Shown here piece by piece: positions 43,848-52,529 of a stretch of DNA of 64,000 nt. This DNA comes from Methylobacillus glycogenes JCM 2850 (GTDB lineage Bacteria > Pseudomonadota > Gammaproteobacteria > Burkholderiales > Methylophilaceae): contig NZ_BAMT01000005.1 in assembly GCF_000617925.1 (NCBI RefSeq), forward strand, positions 1 to 64,000, in the 5' to 3' direction. The notes beneath the pieces are model-generated. The model was given only the letters and a program-made list of their open reading frames with translations, ran no database searches and was not told the DNA's origin. Positions within the stretch are counted from its first letter, which is position 1. Every line of letters starts with the position of its first letter. A program made the position numbers and the translations under genes.

Positions 43848-44810
43848 ATGCTGAGCCGAACCGCAGATCATTTGTACTGGATGGCGCGCTATATAGAGCG
43901 CGCTGAGAACATGGCACGGGTGCTGGATGTGACTTACAACATGTCGCTGGTGCCCAATGCCGCCCAATCTGAAGCTCAACTGTGGGCACCTGCCTTGCAG
44001 ATTGCGGGTGGGGTGGAAGATTATCAACGCGAATATGGCGAAGTCACCGCCGCAGGAGTGGTGCGCTATCTGGCCATGGATACGCATAACCCCTCCAGCA
44101 TCTATAACGCTTTGCGCAGCGCGCGTGAGAATGCCAGGGCAGTGCGCGTGACGCTGTCGGCGGAAACCTGGGAAAACATCAATGCACTGTGGCTGGAATT
44201 CAGCCAGTTTGTCGGCATGGACTTGATGAAAAAAGGCCTGGGTGAATTCTGCGATTGGGTCAAATCGCGCTCACATCTATTCCGTGGTGTCAGCTTTGGC
44301 ACCATGCTGCGCGACGATGCCTTCCGCTTTCTGCGTCTGGGCACCTTTATAGAGCGCGCTGATAATACGGCGCGATTGCTGGATGTGAAATACCACCTAT
44401 TGCTACCGCGCGATGCCGAGATAGGCGGGGCAGTGGATTACTACGAATGGAGCGCGGTATTACGCGCAGTGTCGGCGTTTCAGGCTTATCAAAAAGTCTT
44501 CAACGACGCGATAGAACCCTGGCGTGTGGCCGAGCTGCTGGTGCTGCGTGAAGATATGCCGCGCTCGCTGCATGCCTGCTTCTCCGAGATCACGCCCATA
44601 CTCGATCAGCTGAGTAGCCGCCATAGCAGCGAATGCCGCAGGCTGGCAGGTGAGCTGCATTCCCGGCTGCGCTATGGCCGTATGGACGATATTTTCCAGG
44701 AAGGTTTGCATGAATTCCTCGCGGACTTCATAGACTCCAACAACAAGCTGGGTGCGGAAATTCAACGTGCTTTCCTTAACGCCCCCATTCACCTCAATGC
44801 CACCATCTAA
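43848..44810 (+). CDS. Alpha-E domain protein (DUF403)
   Basis: 320 residues, almost all helical. It starts MLSRTADHLYWMARYIERAENMARVLDVTYNMSL, the unmistakable alpha-E opening, with a second copy-like segment FLRLGTFIERADNTARLLDVKYHLLLP. It lies 4 nt after the ATP-grasp gene and 38 nt before the transglutaminase gene. The biochemical role is unknown; by established gene association it works with the permuted ATP-grasp enzyme and the transglutaminase-like peptidase, perhaps as substrate carrier or scaffold. Confidence 0.93.
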   Translation: MLSRTADHLYWMARYIERAENMARVLDVTYNMSLVPNAAQSEAQLWAPALQIAGGVEDYQREYGEVTAAGVVRYLAMDTHNPSSIYNALRSARENARAVRVTLSAETWENINALWLEFSQFVGMDLMKKGLGEFCDWVKSRSHLFRGVSFGTMLRDDAFRFLRLGTFIERADNTARLLDVKYHLLLPRDAEIGGAVDYYEWSAVLRAVSAFQAYQKVFNDAIEPWRVAELLVLREDMPRSLHACFSEITPILDQLSSRHSSECRRLAGELHSRLRYGRMDDIFQEGLHEFLADFIDSNNKLGAEIQRAFLNAPIHLNATI

Positions 44811-44848
44811 GGGAATATCCTTCTAGAGAATTTGCCAGGAGAGCCACC

Positions 44849-45667
44849 ATGCAGTTGAGCATTAATCACCGCACGCATTATCTCTATACCGACGTTGTGA
44901 ATTACACCATACAACAGCTGCGCCTGACGCCGCAGGATGGCTTTGGTCAGCGCGTCAAGCGTTGGGAAATCCGCGTCAACGGCCATTTGCAGCGCCATGA
45001 CGATGCTCATGGCAATGCCGCGCATATTCTGGTGCTGGATACCCCACATGAAGAAATCAACATCATAGCCACTGGCGAGGTGGAAACCGGGCTGGATACC
45101 CCACCCTTGGATGACACGCTGCCGCGCGGTATTTACCTACGCGCTACCGACCTCACCTATGTAGATGCAGGCCTGCGTCAGTTTGCCGAGCAGTTCCGCC
45201 GCGAAACCATAGATGAGGACAGCCTGGAAGCCCTGATGTTTGGCATTGTGGATCGTGTACCTTATCTCAAGGGCGTGACCGCCGTGAATACCAACGCCGC
45301 GGAAGCGTTCCAGGCGGGCAAGGGCGTGTGCCAGGATCATGCGCATATCTTTATCGCCTGCTGCCGCCAGCTAGGCGTACCTGCGCGTTATGTCAGCGGA
45401 TATCTTTTTACCAACGATGGCAGCCTGCTGGAAAGCCATGCCTGGGCCGATGCCTGGCTGCCAGAGGTGGGCTGGGCCAGTTTTGATGTTTCCAATCGCT
45501 GCCGCACCAATGGCGTACACGTGCGGTTGGCCACCGGGCTGGATTACCGTGATGCCTGCCCAGTGAGCGGCATGCGTGTGGGCGGTGGCCTGGAAACCAT
45601 GAGCGTGGGGGTGCATGTGGATCAGTTGCACAGCCGACAGTCCCAATCCAGTCAGGCGCAGCAGTAG
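44849..45667 (+). CDS. Transglutaminase-like cysteine peptidase family protein
   Basis: 272 residues. An N-terminal beta domain (MQLSINHRTHYLYTDVVNYTIQQLRLTPQ) is followed by a transglutaminase-like core with the catalytic triad visible: Cys in AGKGVCQDHAHIF, His in LESHAWADAWLP and Asp in WASFDVSNRC. This is the standard third member of the ATP-grasp/alpha-E group and may cut or form amide bonds made by the ATP-grasp enzyme. AGGAG precedes the ATG. A weak hairpin, GCCCATG / CATGGGC, follows at 45702-45726. Confidence 0.92.
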   Translation: MQLSINHRTHYLYTDVVNYTIQQLRLTPQDGFGQRVKRWEIRVNGHLQRHDDAHGNAAHILVLDTPHEEINIIATGEVETGLDTPPLDDTLPRGIYLRATDLTYVDAGLRQFAEQFRRETIDEDSLEALMFGIVDRVPYLKGVTAVNTNAAEAFQAGKGVCQDHAHIFIACCRQLGVPARYVSGYLFTNDGSLLESHAWADAWLPEVGWASFDVSNRCRTNGVHVRLATGLDYRDACPVSGMRVGGGLETMSVGVHVDQLHSRQSQSSQAQQ

Positions 45668-45864
45668 CCAGCGCGCTGATTTCTGCACTGAAAAGCCCAC
45701 ACGCCCATGGCCGCGCTGGTCATGGGCTTAAGTCATGGCTTAATATTGAAGTGCTTTCACAGCTAGCCAGCGTTATTTACTTAATGACAGCCTGCCCAAT
45801 AACGCCCTGGCGAATCACCTGATGCAATCAATCGTCAGCATTGCTGACCCAGCAGGGAGCGTAC

Positions 45865-47079
45865 ATGGATTCACTGCATTTTGCCCGACATGGCGACAAG
45901 GAAAATTCGGCATTTTTTGAGGAGTATCTGCTCAAGCTGCTGGAGGAGCGCGATGCCTTGGGGCTGACCGCTATGGTGCATGAGATTGATGCGCTGATGA
46001 TCACGGTAGACCCCGGCCACTCGATCAAATACGTCGGTGAGCTATGTTTCATGACCTCGTATCATTATCTGGTAACGCTGGAGAGTGAATCGCACTGGAC
46101 GCATGTGCTGCGCATAGACCTGGATTCTCCCGATATCCTGGTGCGCGAGGTCAAAGACCCCAACCTGCGCGGCATCTTCCGCAGTCTGAATGAAATTTAC
46201 CCGGTGGGCGCGCGCAAGCCCAATAGCCGTTACATGGGCGAGATCATCCGTGTAGATAATCTGCACGATGTAGTGAAGTTGCAGCAGGAGCGCGAGTTCC
46301 GCTTTTTCAATCAGGACGAGATCCGCAAGCTGGAACTGCCGGGCAATCTGGCGGTGAGCAAGCCCTCACCTTACACGCATAATATTGTTGCTTATCTGGA
46401 GCGCGCACCTGACGAAACCCGCGTCTATGCGCTGGGGGTGAGCAAGATAGATAGTGCCGTACAGCAGGTCTATGAGGCGGCCAAGCAATTGCAGGAACGC
46501 TTGCGGATTACTGATCTGCTGTTACCCATAGACCATCTGGCGACTCGGGTCTATAGCCAGAATCGCGAGGTGGCGATACTGGAGTATCTGTCCTGGTCCA
46601 GCTATTACTTCTGGGGCGCTTACAACATCAAGGATCAAAACTCCTCCACCAATGTCACCAAAAGCGCCCATGGCCTGCCGGAATACAAAAGCCCGGCCAA
46701 GGTATTCACCGCCAATAACACACCGTACTTCGTCAATCATCTAGAGCATCTGCCTTCGCCCACCGAGACCTTTGTGCGCAACTATGGCCCGCGCTTGCAT
46801 CACATTGCGGTAGCGGTGCGGGATGGCGAGCGTGATGGGCTGGAAAATATAGAATTTGCAGTGAATGCGATAGCCTCGGAAGGCCAGGGCTTCTTGCTGG
46901 ATGTAGTGGGCTCGCGCGAGGAGGGTTTGAAGCAGATATTCTCTAATGCTTCAGAGCATTCCTCGCTGATCATAGAATACGTACAGCGCTTTGGCGATTT
47001 CCAGGGCTTCTTCACCCGCGACAATGTGGCTTTTCTGACTGAAGCTGCGGGACGAGAAGAAGGGGTTAAAGCTAAGTAG
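45865..47079 (+). CDS. Conserved unknown protein with VOC/HPPD-like C-terminus
   Basis: About 404 residues, cytosolic. The N-terminal about 280 residues are not recognised (ALGLTAMVHEIDALMITVDPGHSIKYVGELCFMTSYHYLVTL...). The C-terminal part reads GPRLHHIAVAVRDGERDGLENIEFAVNAIASEGQGF, then GLKQIFSNASEHSSLIIEYVQRFGDFQGFFTRDNVAFLTEAAG, which recalls the iron-binding VOC module of 4-hydroxyphenylpyruvate dioxygenases (HHIA, QIF, E-Y-x-QR). AGGGAG precedes the ATG at 45865. It lies 197 nt after the transglutaminase gene, same strand, so it may belong to that cluster or stand alone. Confidence 0.72.
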   Translation: MDSLHFARHGDKENSAFFEEYLLKLLEERDALGLTAMVHEIDALMITVDPGHSIKYVGELCFMTSYHYLVTLESESHWTHVLRIDLDSPDILVREVKDPNLRGIFRSLNEIYPVGARKPNSRYMGEIIRVDNLHDVVKLQQEREFRFFNQDEIRKLELPGNLAVSKPSPYTHNIVAYLERAPDETRVYALGVSKIDSAVQQVYEAAKQLQERLRITDLLLPIDHLATRVYSQNREVAILEYLSWSSYYFWGAYNIKDQNSSTNVTKSAHGLPEYKSPAKVFTANNTPYFVNHLEHLPSPTETFVRNYGPRLHHIAVAVRDGERDGLENIEFAVNAIASEGQGFLLDVVGSREEGLKQIFSNASEHSSLIIEYVQRFGDFQGFFTRDNVAFLTEAAGREEGVKAK

Positions 47080-47103
47080 TCTAATAGCTTGGCGCTAAAA
47101 CCC

Positions 47104-47304
47104 TTATTCGTCCTTGATGCCCAGCTTGCGGGCGACTGAGAGTGTCAGCAGCGAGGCCAGGAACAACACGCCCAGGGTCATAAAGCTTTTATGGATAAAG
47201 TCGGAATCCTTGACCCAATCCCAGATCATGGCCACGCCCAGCAGCAGGCTGGCCAGGATACAGAATATGCAGATGGTGAAACAGATAGTGCGTATGGCGC
47301 GCAT
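47104..47304 (-). CDS. Small two-span membrane protein
   Basis: 66 residues: MRAIRTICFTICIFCILASLLLGVAMIWDWVKDSDFIHKSFMTLGVLFLASLLTLSVARKLGIKDE. Two hydrophobic helices are separated by a short acidic/aromatic loop, with basic ends. AGGA precedes the ATG. No family recognised. It is convergent with the VOC/HPPD-like gene. The layout and ribosome site support a real gene. Confidence 0.65.
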   Translation of the reverse strand: MRAIRTICFTICIFCILASLLLGVAMIWDWVKDSDFIHKSFMTLGVLFLASLLTLSVARKLGIKDE

Positions 47305-47435
47305 GCAGCATTCCTTTCAATGGGTGGCCCAGCAGCGCTTGGGCTGCTTGATCGCATAATTTGATGCTTAGCATGATAGCGCAAGCAGTGACTTGTTGTA
47401 GAGCCAGACCGCCAAGGTCGTGATCTAAGGCCTAC

Positions 47436-47462
47436 GCACTATCTGCACTATCTGCACTATCA
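47436..47462. repeat. 9-bp tandem repeat, three units
   Basis: GCACTATCT, GCACTATCT, GCACTATCA in the promoter region of rlhA. Confidence 0.75.
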
Positions 47463-47531
47463 TATTGATGCGCTTGGGCAATCTGGCTACAGCCCTTGCA
47501 TGATTGTGGTATATTGCGCATCCTTTTATGG

Positions 47532-47559
47532 GAGTTGCTTAGTTTTTTGAAGGCAACTC
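47532..47559 (+). promoter_or_regulatory. Leader hairpin upstream of rlhA
   Basis: GAGTTGC / GCAACTC, 7-bp stem with a 14-nt loop containing TTTTTT, ending 30 nt before the rlhA start codon. It could be a leader structure or an early terminator. Confidence 0.35.
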
Positions 47560-47589
47560 ATTTCCGTCCATGACCTGTACCGTTTGCCC

Positions 47590-49509
47590 ATGACCATTAG
47601 CCGCCGTCATCTTGAATTGCTCGCTCCAGCCCGTAATGCTGATTACGGCATTGCCGCCATCAATCACGGGGCAGATGCCGTCTACATTGGTGGCCCGGCA
47701 TTCGGTGCGCGCGCCAAGGCGGAAAACTCGCTGGAAGATATCGCTCGCCTGGTCAATCACGCGCACAAATTCCACTCTGAAGTATTTGTCGCCTTCAACA
47801 CCATTTTCCACGACAACGAGCTGGAAGCCGCGCGGCAGATGGTGTGGCAGCTGTATGACACAGGCGTTGATGCCCTGATTGTGCAGGATATGGGACTGTT
47901 GCAGATGGATTTGCCGCCCATACAACTGCATGCCAGCACCCAGACCGATATCCGCAGCGTCGATAAAGCGGTGTTTCTCGACCAGGTTGGTTTTACCCAG
48001 ATTGTGCTGGCGCGGGAAATGGACCTCAAGACCATACAGCAGGTGGCGGCGGCCACCAGTTGTAATCTGGAATTCTTTATTCATGGCGCACTGTGCGTGG
48101 CCTTTAGCGGCCAGTGCTATATCAGCCATGCCCATACTGGCCGCAGCGCCAACCGTGGTGAATGCTCGCAGGAATGCCGTTTGCCTTATACGCTGGAAGA
48201 TAGCCAGGGCCGCATTCTTGCCAAGGACAAGCATTTGCTCTCCATGCGCGATAACGACCAGAGCGCCAACCTGAGAGCGCTGGCTGAGGCGGGCGTGAGC
48301 GCCTTCAAGATAGAAGGCCGCTACAAGGATATCGCCTACGTCAAAAACGCCACCGCCTACTACAGGCAGTTGCTGGACGAGATACTGGAAGACAGCCCAC
48401 AATATCAGCGTGCTTCTTCTGGCCGTGCCATCTTCAGCTTTGTGCCGCAGCCGGAAAAAACCTTTAACCGCAGTACCACGGAATACTTCCTGCATGGCCG
48501 CGGCGAAGAAGTAGGCGCCTTTGATACGCCCAAGTTTGCGGGTGAGGAAATGGGCAAGGTCACCAAGGTGGGGGCTGACTACTTCGAGGTAGATACCACA
48601 CTAGAGCTACACAATGGCGATGGCGTCTGCTTCTTTGATGTGCACAAGGAATTGACGGGCATGCGCATTAACACCGTGCAGGGCAAGCGCTTATACCCCA
48701 ATGAAATGCCCGCAGATATGCGCCGCAATATGACGGTATACCGTAACCGCGATCACGCTTTCCTGCGCCTGCTGGAGAAAGATTCTGCCCAGCGCCGTAT
48801 CGATGTCAGCCTGCATTTGCAAGAGACCAGTGAGGGTTTTGCCCTCAGCATGCAGGATGAAGATGGCTATATGGCGTATGTGCAATGCAGCGTGGAAAAG
48901 CGTCCGGCGGAGCAGGCAGAAAAAACCATGGCCAGCCTGCGTGAGCATCTGGGCAAGCTGGGCAATACCGAGTTTGCCGCGCGCGATATTCAGCTGGATC
49001 TCAGTCAGCCCTGGTTTATTCCGGCTTCTACCATCAATCAGCTACGTCGTGAGGCGGTGAGCCAGTTACAGGCTACGCGTCTTCTAGGCTATCAGCGTCC
49101 GCAGCCGGGCAAGGCGGTAGAGCCACCCGCCAAGTATCCGCAAGATACCTTGAGCTATCTGTCCAATGTCTATAACAAGCAGGCACGCGAGTTCTACGAA
49201 AAACATGGCGTCAGTGCAGTGGCGGCGGCATATGAAGCGAATGAAGAACTGGATGAAGTGCCAGTGATGATTACCAAGCACTGCTTGCGCTACAGCTTTG
49301 CCATGTGCCCCAAGGAGGCCAAGGGCGTGATAGGCGTGCAGGGCACGATTACTGCCGAGCCTATGACCTTGATCAGCGGCAAGGACAGAATCAGCCTCAA
49401 GTTCGACTGCAAACGCTGCGAAATGCATGTGATGGGCAAGGTGCGTAAACACGTCACCCAGATGCCGCCACCGCAGCCTATTCAATTCTTTGCCAAACGC
49501 CCGGGCTAG
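47590..49509 (+). CDS. rlhA: 23S rRNA C2501 hydroxylation protein RlhA, U32 peptidase family
   Basis: About 639 residues, the length of E. coli RlhA (YdcP) and longer than TrhP/YegQ. Shared text runs throughout: HLELLAPARNADYGIAAINHGADAVYIGGPAFGAR, ELHASTQTDIR-type strand, FFIHGALCVAFSGQCYISHAHTGRSANRGECSQECRLPYTL, SAFKIEGRYKDIAYVKN, and the C-terminal ITKHCLRYSFAMCP and LKFDCKRCEMHV. The conserved cysteines could hold an Fe-S cluster. It hydroxylates C2501 in the peptidyl transferase centre using prephenate-related chemistry in E. coli. ATG at 47590 chosen over the TTG at 47584. Confidence 0.92.
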   Translation: MTISRRHLELLAPARNADYGIAAINHGADAVYIGGPAFGARAKAENSLEDIARLVNHAHKFHSEVFVAFNTIFHDNELEAARQMVWQLYDTGVDALIVQDMGLLQMDLPPIQLHASTQTDIRSVDKAVFLDQVGFTQIVLAREMDLKTIQQVAAATSCNLEFFIHGALCVAFSGQCYISHAHTGRSANRGECSQECRLPYTLEDSQGRILAKDKHLLSMRDNDQSANLRALAEAGVSAFKIEGRYKDIAYVKNATAYYRQLLDEILEDSPQYQRASSGRAIFSFVPQPEKTFNRSTTEYFLHGRGEEVGAFDTPKFAGEEMGKVTKVGADYFEVDTTLELHNGDGVCFFDVHKELTGMRINTVQGKRLYPNEMPADMRRNMTVYRNRDHAFLRLLEKDSAQRRIDVSLHLQETSEGFALSMQDEDGYMAYVQCSVEKRPAEQAEKTMASLREHLGKLGNTEFAARDIQLDLSQPWFIPASTINQLRREAVSQLQATRLLGYQRPQPGKAVEPPAKYPQDTLSYLSNVYNKQAREFYEKHGVSAVAAAYEANEELDEVPVMITKHCLRYSFAMCPKEAKGVIGVQGTITAEPMTLISGKDRISLKFDCKRCEMHVMGKVRKHVTQMPPPQPIQFFAKRPG

Positions 49510-49530
49510 GTTTAAAACCTTGCCTTTTCA

Positions 49531-49588
49531 GGCCTAGCGTTTTAAGGCCTAGCGTTTTAAGGCTTTAGTTCTCAGGCTTTAGTTTTCA
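49531..49588. repeat. 15-bp and 14-bp tandem duplications at the rlhA / tetR junction
   Basis: GGCCTAGCGTTTTAA is present twice exactly (49531-49560), then GGCTTTAGTTCTCA and GGCTTTAGTTTTCA (49561-49588). The second pair overlaps the stop codon of the TetR gene. Confidence 0.78.
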
Positions 49589-50211
49589 AGATGAAGTTCT
49601 GCGGCTTTTTTACCCGGCCAATTAGCCAACACCATATTCACTAGCGCTTCCAGCGCCTCACGGCTGGCACCGCTGGCTGCCTGTATGCTCATGCCTTGAT
49701 GCAGGGTGGCCACATACTTGGCGAGATCAGCAGCCTGGGTCCCTGCAGTCAATTCCCCCTCAGCCTGTGCGCGTTCAAAGCGTTGCAGCAGCGCCGCTTC
49801 AAACTGCTTTCTACGTGCGATCAACACCTGCTGGACTGGCGCAGCTTCCTTGCCACAACTGAGTGAGCCCAGATTGACCATACAGCCTGCGGGCTTGTCC
49901 TCTTGCGTCAAGAAGCGCGCGCTATTCAACAATAACTGCTGTACAACTTCATAGGCAGTGGGCGCTTGCAGCGCGGCAGAAATAAAGCTGATTGAGCCTT
50001 TGAGGTAGTGCTCCAGCGCCAGCTTGAACAGATTCTCCTTGCTGCCAAACGCGGCATACAGGCTGGGCTTGTTGATATTCATGGCCTCGGTCAGCTCGGC
50101 CATGGAGGTGCCTTCATAACCTTGAGCCCAGAATAATTCCATGGCGGTCTCTAGCGCGATTTGCGCATCGAACTGGCTGGGACGGCCACGACTTCTGCGG
50201 GTTTCTTCCAT
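49579..50211 (-). CDS. TetR-family transcriptional regulator
   Basis: About 210 residues. The N-terminal helix-turn-helix (ALETAMELFWAQGYEGTSMAELTEAMNINKPSLYAAFGSKENLFKLALEHY) is followed by a helical ligand domain with Cys in PAGCMVNLGSLSCGKEA, a layout seen in the YxaF/NemR-like group. GGAG lies 6 nt before the ATG at 50211; in-frame ATGs at 50214 and 50223 are alternatives. It is divergent from an SDR gene. Two matching palindromes in between are likely its operators. Confidence 0.9.
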   Translation of the reverse strand: MEETRRSRGRPSQFDAQIALETAMELFWAQGYEGTSMAELTEAMNINKPSLYAAFGSKENLFKLALEHYLKGSISFISAALQAPTAYEVVQQLLLNSARFLTQEDKPAGCMVNLGSLSCGKEAAPVQQVLIARRKQFEAALLQRFERAQAEGELTAGTQAADLAKYVATLHQGMSIQAASGASREALEALVNMVLANWPGKKAAELHLEN

Positions 50212-50250
50212 CATGTACTCCATGATTACTGAGGGTTGATACGAATATTA

Positions 50251-50262
50251 TACCATTCGGTA
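50251..50262. promoter_or_regulatory. TetR operator candidate 1
   Basis: TACCATTCGGTA: TACC-N4-GGTA palindrome near the tetR start. A near-identical site lies at 50306. Confidence 0.65.
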
Positions 50263-50305
50263 AAAATATATTGACAGCACTAAATCAGTGGCTTTAATAT
50301 TTAAT

Positions 50306-50317
50306 TACCAATCGGTA
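50306..50317. promoter_or_regulatory. TetR operator candidate 2
   Basis: TACCAATCGGTA, one base different from the first site, 55 nt away and 22 nt before the SDR start codon. Confidence 0.65.
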
Positions 50318-50339
50318 CATAAATTAACAGGAGATCAGC

Positions 50340-51083
50340 ATGAGTCAATTTCAAGGCACAGTCGCTTTCATCACTGGCGGTAATCGCGGCATAGGTTTGG
50401 AGACCGCCAGAGAGCTAGGGCAACGTGGTATCAAGGTAGTGATAGGGGTGCGCGATCTGCCCAGGGGCGAGGCTGCCGTGGCTGAACTCAAGCGCCAGAA
50501 TATAGAAGCCGAGGCCATACACTATGATGCCAGCCAGGCTGACAGCATTGCTGGCGTGGTGACGCATCTGCAAAAGCACTATGGCAAGCTGGATATCCTG
50601 GTCAACAATGCAGGTGTGCTGCGTGAAACCCTGATAGGCGGCAACCAGAGCAGCAGCGTCAGTCCTGCCGTACTGCGCGATACCTTCGAGATCAATTTCT
50701 TTGCGGTGATAGAGCTGACCCAGGCCTTGCTGCCCTTGATCCGCCAGTCTCCGGCTGGGCGTATCGTCAACCTCTCCAGCATCCTCGCTTCTCTCACCTT
50801 GCATAGCCAGGAAGACTCACCGATTGCCCAGGCCAAGAGTGTGGCTTACAACGCCTCCAAGACTGCCCTCAATGCCTATACCGTGCACTTGGCAGATGAA
50901 CTCAAGGGCAGCGGCATCAAGGTCAACGCCGCGCATCCGGGTTGGGTCAAGACGGATCTGGGCGGAGAAAATGCCCCCATGGAAGTGGAAGGTAGCGGTA
51001 AAACCAGCGTGCAACTCGCCACCCTGGATGCCAATGGTGCCACTGGCGGCTTCTTCCACGATGGTCAGGCCTTGCCCTGGTAA
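50340..51083 (+). CDS. Short-chain dehydrogenase/reductase
   Basis: 247 residues, intact. TGGNRGIGLETA (cofactor loop), NNAGVLRETL, Ser in NLSSILAS and YNASKTALN (YxxxK) are all present. A C-terminal GATGGFFHDGQALPW matches carbonyl reductase-like SDRs. AGGAGATCAGC precedes the ATG. It is controlled very probably by the divergent TetR protein through the TACC-N4-GGTA sites. Such TetR/SDR pairs often answer to quinones or aldehydes; the substrate here is unknown. Confidence 0.93.
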   Translation: MSQFQGTVAFITGGNRGIGLETARELGQRGIKVVIGVRDLPRGEAAVAELKRQNIEAEAIHYDASQADSIAGVVTHLQKHYGKLDILVNNAGVLRETLIGGNQSSSVSPAVLRDTFEINFFAVIELTQALLPLIRQSPAGRIVNLSSILASLTLHSQEDSPIAQAKSVAYNASKTALNAYTVHLADELKGSGIKVNAAHPGWVKTDLGGENAPMEVEGSGKTSVQLATLDANGATGGFFHDGQALPW

Positions 51084-51127
51084 GTCTTGCAACGCTTGCT
51101 ACCTATCACTACCCATAGCCCTATGCC

Positions 51128-51364
51128 ATGACCAGAAAAATACCTGCGCGTTACCGCAAACTGCTGTTTGCCGTGTTGATGTCCCTGACCACCTCGATGC
51201 TGGTATCGGCGGTGATTCTCTGGCGGCATGGGGTGACGGCGCAGGCATTTCCTGGCTTGTGGTGGCAGGCATTTACCACGGCCTGGCCTGTGGTGTTGAT
51301 TGCCATACTGCTGATTGCGCCGCGCCTGGATAGGCTGCTTAATCAGCTGGTAGAGTCTGCTTGA
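51128..51364 (+). CDS. DUF2798-like small membrane protein
   Basis: 78 residues with two helices: KLLFAVLMSLTTSMLVSAVILWRHG and WWQAFTTAWPVVLIAILLIAPRL. The motif spacing (F-AxxMSxxTxxxVS, W...A-P-xRL) fits DUF2798. It follows the SDR by 44 nt on the same strand and may share its transcript. Its stop overlaps the convergent AraC gene by 22 nt. Function unknown. Confidence 0.8.
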   Translation: MTRKIPARYRKLLFAVLMSLTTSMLVSAVILWRHGVTAQAFPGLWWQAFTTAWPVVLIAILLIAPRLDRLLNQLVESA

Positions 51365-52335
51365 TGCTCATCTGCTTGAGCCTGCTGACGATAAGCGCGG
51401 GGTGAACTGCCAAAGGCCAGGTGAAAGCGGCGGCTGAAGTGCGCCAGATCATTAAAGCCCCAGTGCATGGCGATGGTGGAAATACTTTGCCCGCGCAGTG
51501 CTTGGCTGGCTAAATCCTGGCGGCATTTTTCCAGGCGACGCTGCCAAACATAACGCATCATGGCGCTACCTTCTTCCGCAAACAATGCATTGAGGTAGCG
51601 GCTGCTATAGCCTGTGCCCGCGGCGATCAAACTACTGTCTAGCTGGGTTTGGTGCAAATGCTGCTCAATAAACTGCTTGGCCATATACAGCGAGAGCGAG
51701 CGGCAACGCCCTATCACGGCGTCCTCAGGTTTGATGCTATTGAGTGCGGCGCTGATCAAATTCAGCGCCTGAGGTGCCAGCGCGGCAAAATCTGCCTGCT
51801 GCAAGCTACTTACATGGCGTGCCGCCGATTGCAGAAAACTCGAGCTGATAGCCCCCATGCCGTGCTGATGACTGATGGCACGTGCGGTGCAATGTTCCAC
51901 CCCGGCCAGGGATTGGCGTAACAAGGTGCGCGGGATGGAAATGATCAGCTTGGAAAACGGCCCTGGGCACTGAATGCGGTGCGGGCGTGTAGCGTCATAA
52001 AGCGCGATATCGCCAGCTTGCAAAAATGTTTCCCGCCCTTGCTGCTCCAGCAAATATTGACCCGAAAGTAATACCACAGCGAAATAGGCATCCTGGCTGA
52101 TCTTGTCGCATTCGCCCGCCTGGCGCTGTATCTGTATGCCGTTGGAGCTGATGATGGACAGCTGCAATGACTGCCAGGGATAGATACGCATTTCATTGAA
52201 CAAGGGCAGCTTGCCGCTGGGGCTGACACTGACATGGGTATAAGACTCGGCGATAGCCTGCTGCAGCCAGGCACGGCGCTGGCTGGGCGGATGTTGGGCT
52301 GTGCTGAGTAATAGGCTGGGGGTGGCGCTGTCCAT
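51343..52335 (-). CDS. AraC-family transcriptional regulator
   Basis: About 330 residues. The N-terminal AraC-binding-like cupin region (SLQLSIISSNGIQIQRQAGECDKI, YFAVVLLSGQYLLEQQGRETFLQAGDIALYDATRPHRIQCPGPFSKLII) is of the FeaR/NahR-effector type. The C-terminal double helix-turn-helix (LIAAGTGYSSRYLNALFAEEGSAMMRYVWQRRLEKCRQDL, ISTIAMHWGFNDLAHFSRRFHLAFGSSPRAYRQ) is complete. The ATG at 52335 is chosen because codons upstream read through a 13-bp tandem duplication. No target is evident; the divergent neighbour at 52530 is a candidate. Confidence 0.88.
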   Translation of the reverse strand: MDSATPSLLLSTAQHPPSQRRAWLQQAIAESYTHVSVSPSGKLPLFNEMRIYPWQSLQLSIISSNGIQIQRQAGECDKISQDAYFAVVLLSGQYLLEQQGRETFLQAGDIALYDATRPHRIQCPGPFSKLIISIPRTLLRQSLAGVEHCTARAISHQHGMGAISSSFLQSAARHVSSLQQADFAALAPQALNLISAALNSIKPEDAVIGRCRSLSLYMAKQFIEQHLHQTQLDSSLIAAGTGYSSRYLNALFAEEGSAMMRYVWQRRLEKCRQDLASQALRGQSISTIAMHWGFNDLAHFSRRFHLAFGSSPRAYRQQAQADEHQADSTS

Positions 52336-52361
52336 GGTGTAAACCTTTGGTGTAGACCTTT
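52336..52361. repeat. 13-bp tandem duplication at the araC-type gene start
   Basis: GGTGTAAACCTTT then GGTGTAGACCTTT (one difference), directly upstream of the start codon. Confidence 0.7.
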
Positions 52362-52529
52362 CAATGCCTGGGCTAATGCCTTGCATGAGCTGACAGCCAT
52401 GTTAGCTAAAGGCAGTCCCGGGGTAAATTCGCAAACCACCGTTATAGACAAGTTTTACTGCTTTTCCAGACAAGTCGTCGCTGCACTAGCTGAGCATAAT
52501 GGCGGCACACTTAGCATGGGAGCAATAAC

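Noticed and set aside
47539-48495. 318-codon minus-strand frame opposite rlhA
   Set aside because: Fully antisense to a highly conserved gene with coherent family text on the other strand.
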